Part shown: positions 27,190 through 27,500 of the stretch, piece by piece | How positions within the stretch are numbered: the first letter of the stretch is position 1 | How the letters are laid out: every line of letters starts with the position of its first letter | Assembly (NCBI GenBank): GCA_016946835.1 | Contig: JACVTC010000105.1 | Coordinates: 627,501 to 655,000 of the forward strand | Source: Neocallimastix lanati (nom. inval.) | Taxonomy: Eukaryota; Neocallimastigomycota; Neocallimastigomycetes; Neocallimastigales; Neocallimastigaceae | DNA: 27,500 nucleotides | Direction: 5' to 3' | Notes under the pieces: generated by a model | Told to the model about the DNA's origin: nothing | Databases searched by the model: none | Seen by the model: only the letters and a program-made list of their open reading frames with translations | Position numbers and translations under genes: made by a program

Positions 27190-27500
27190 ATATTTATTTT
27201 ATTTAATTTTATTTTATTTTATTTTATTCAATCTGTACTTTATTTTTAATATTCTACTATTTATTTTATTTTATTTTATTTTATTTTATTTTTATTAATA
27301 CTTTATTCTTTTATATTACTTCATTATTTATTTTATTTTATTTTATTTTATTTTATTTTTATTAATACTTTATTCTTTTATATTACTTCATTATTTATTT
27401 TATTTTATTTTATTTTATTTTATTTTTATTAATACTTTATTCTTTTATATTACTTCATTATTTATTTTATTTTATTTTATTTTATTTTATTTTATTTTTA
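27190..27500. repeat. 67-bp minisatellite with TTTTA blocks
   Basis: The unit has a TTTTA pentamer block followed by ATTAATACTTTATTC and TTTTATATTACTTCATTA. The landmark TACTTTATTC occurs at about 27300, 27367 and 27434, spacing 67 bases. A more diverged unit occupies 27190-27290. The array runs to the window edge and may continue. Confidence 0.8.

Noticed and set aside
27190-27500. CRISPR-like array
   Set aside because: The repeats are directly tandem with no variable spacers, and the genome is eukaryotic, so this is a minisatellite.

Overview
The window looks like nuclear DNA of an extremely AT-rich, intron-bearing eukaryote, most likely an early-diverging fungus. Anaerobic gut fungi (Neocallimastigomycota) are my best guess. 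This is inferred from near-total A+T intergenic DNA with long homopolymers and TAA/TAAA microsatellites, short GT-AG introns, fungal-type housekeeping proteins and fungal-type LTR retroelements. Species cannot be fixed from the sequence alone.

Layout. Five cellular genes lie on the minus strand. (1) 1-1438: 5' part of a secreted or membrane-anchored zinc metalloprotease (HEIIHGLGF), two exons, running off the left edge. (2) 2891-3256: a small unrecognised protein with three LHP motifs. (3) 5461-8739: KAP123/importin-4-type karyopherin, three exons, 1032 aa. (4) 10763-13382: FRS2, the cytosolic phenylalanyl-tRNA synthetase alpha chain, twelve exons, 509 aa. (5) 19657-21170: BET3/TRAPPC3, five exons, 187 aa. 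I assembled the exons by hand. All junctions are GT-AG, and reading phase is kept across every intron.

Mobile DNA fills much of the rest. A MULE family is present in three forms: an apparently intact intronless transposase with a FLYWCH-like zinc finger (25316-26740, minus), a decayed relative in convergent orientation (22273-23635, plus), and a 271-bp non-autonomous element (2041-2311) with a perfect 9-bp target duplication. All three share a CATTTCGCC-like end motif. There is a decayed Ty3/gypsy gag-protease (16672-18303, minus) with a possible primer-binding site upstream, and a fragment of Ty1/copia reverse transcriptase (15249-15500, plus).

The most puzzling object is a compact GC-rich, strongly foldable 176-bp island at 21581-21756. 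It sits inside a TAAA microsatellite and, read on the minus strand, ends in a poly(A) stretch, which suggests an unrecognised SINE-like retroposon or structured RNA. The right end holds tandem repeats (154-bp, 45-bp and 67-bp units).

The cellular genes have unrelated housekeeping roles (nuclear import, phenylalanine charging, ER-Golgi vesicle tethering) plus a probable secreted protease. They do not form a functional cluster. The coherent system in the window is the MULE family and its non-autonomous satellite.
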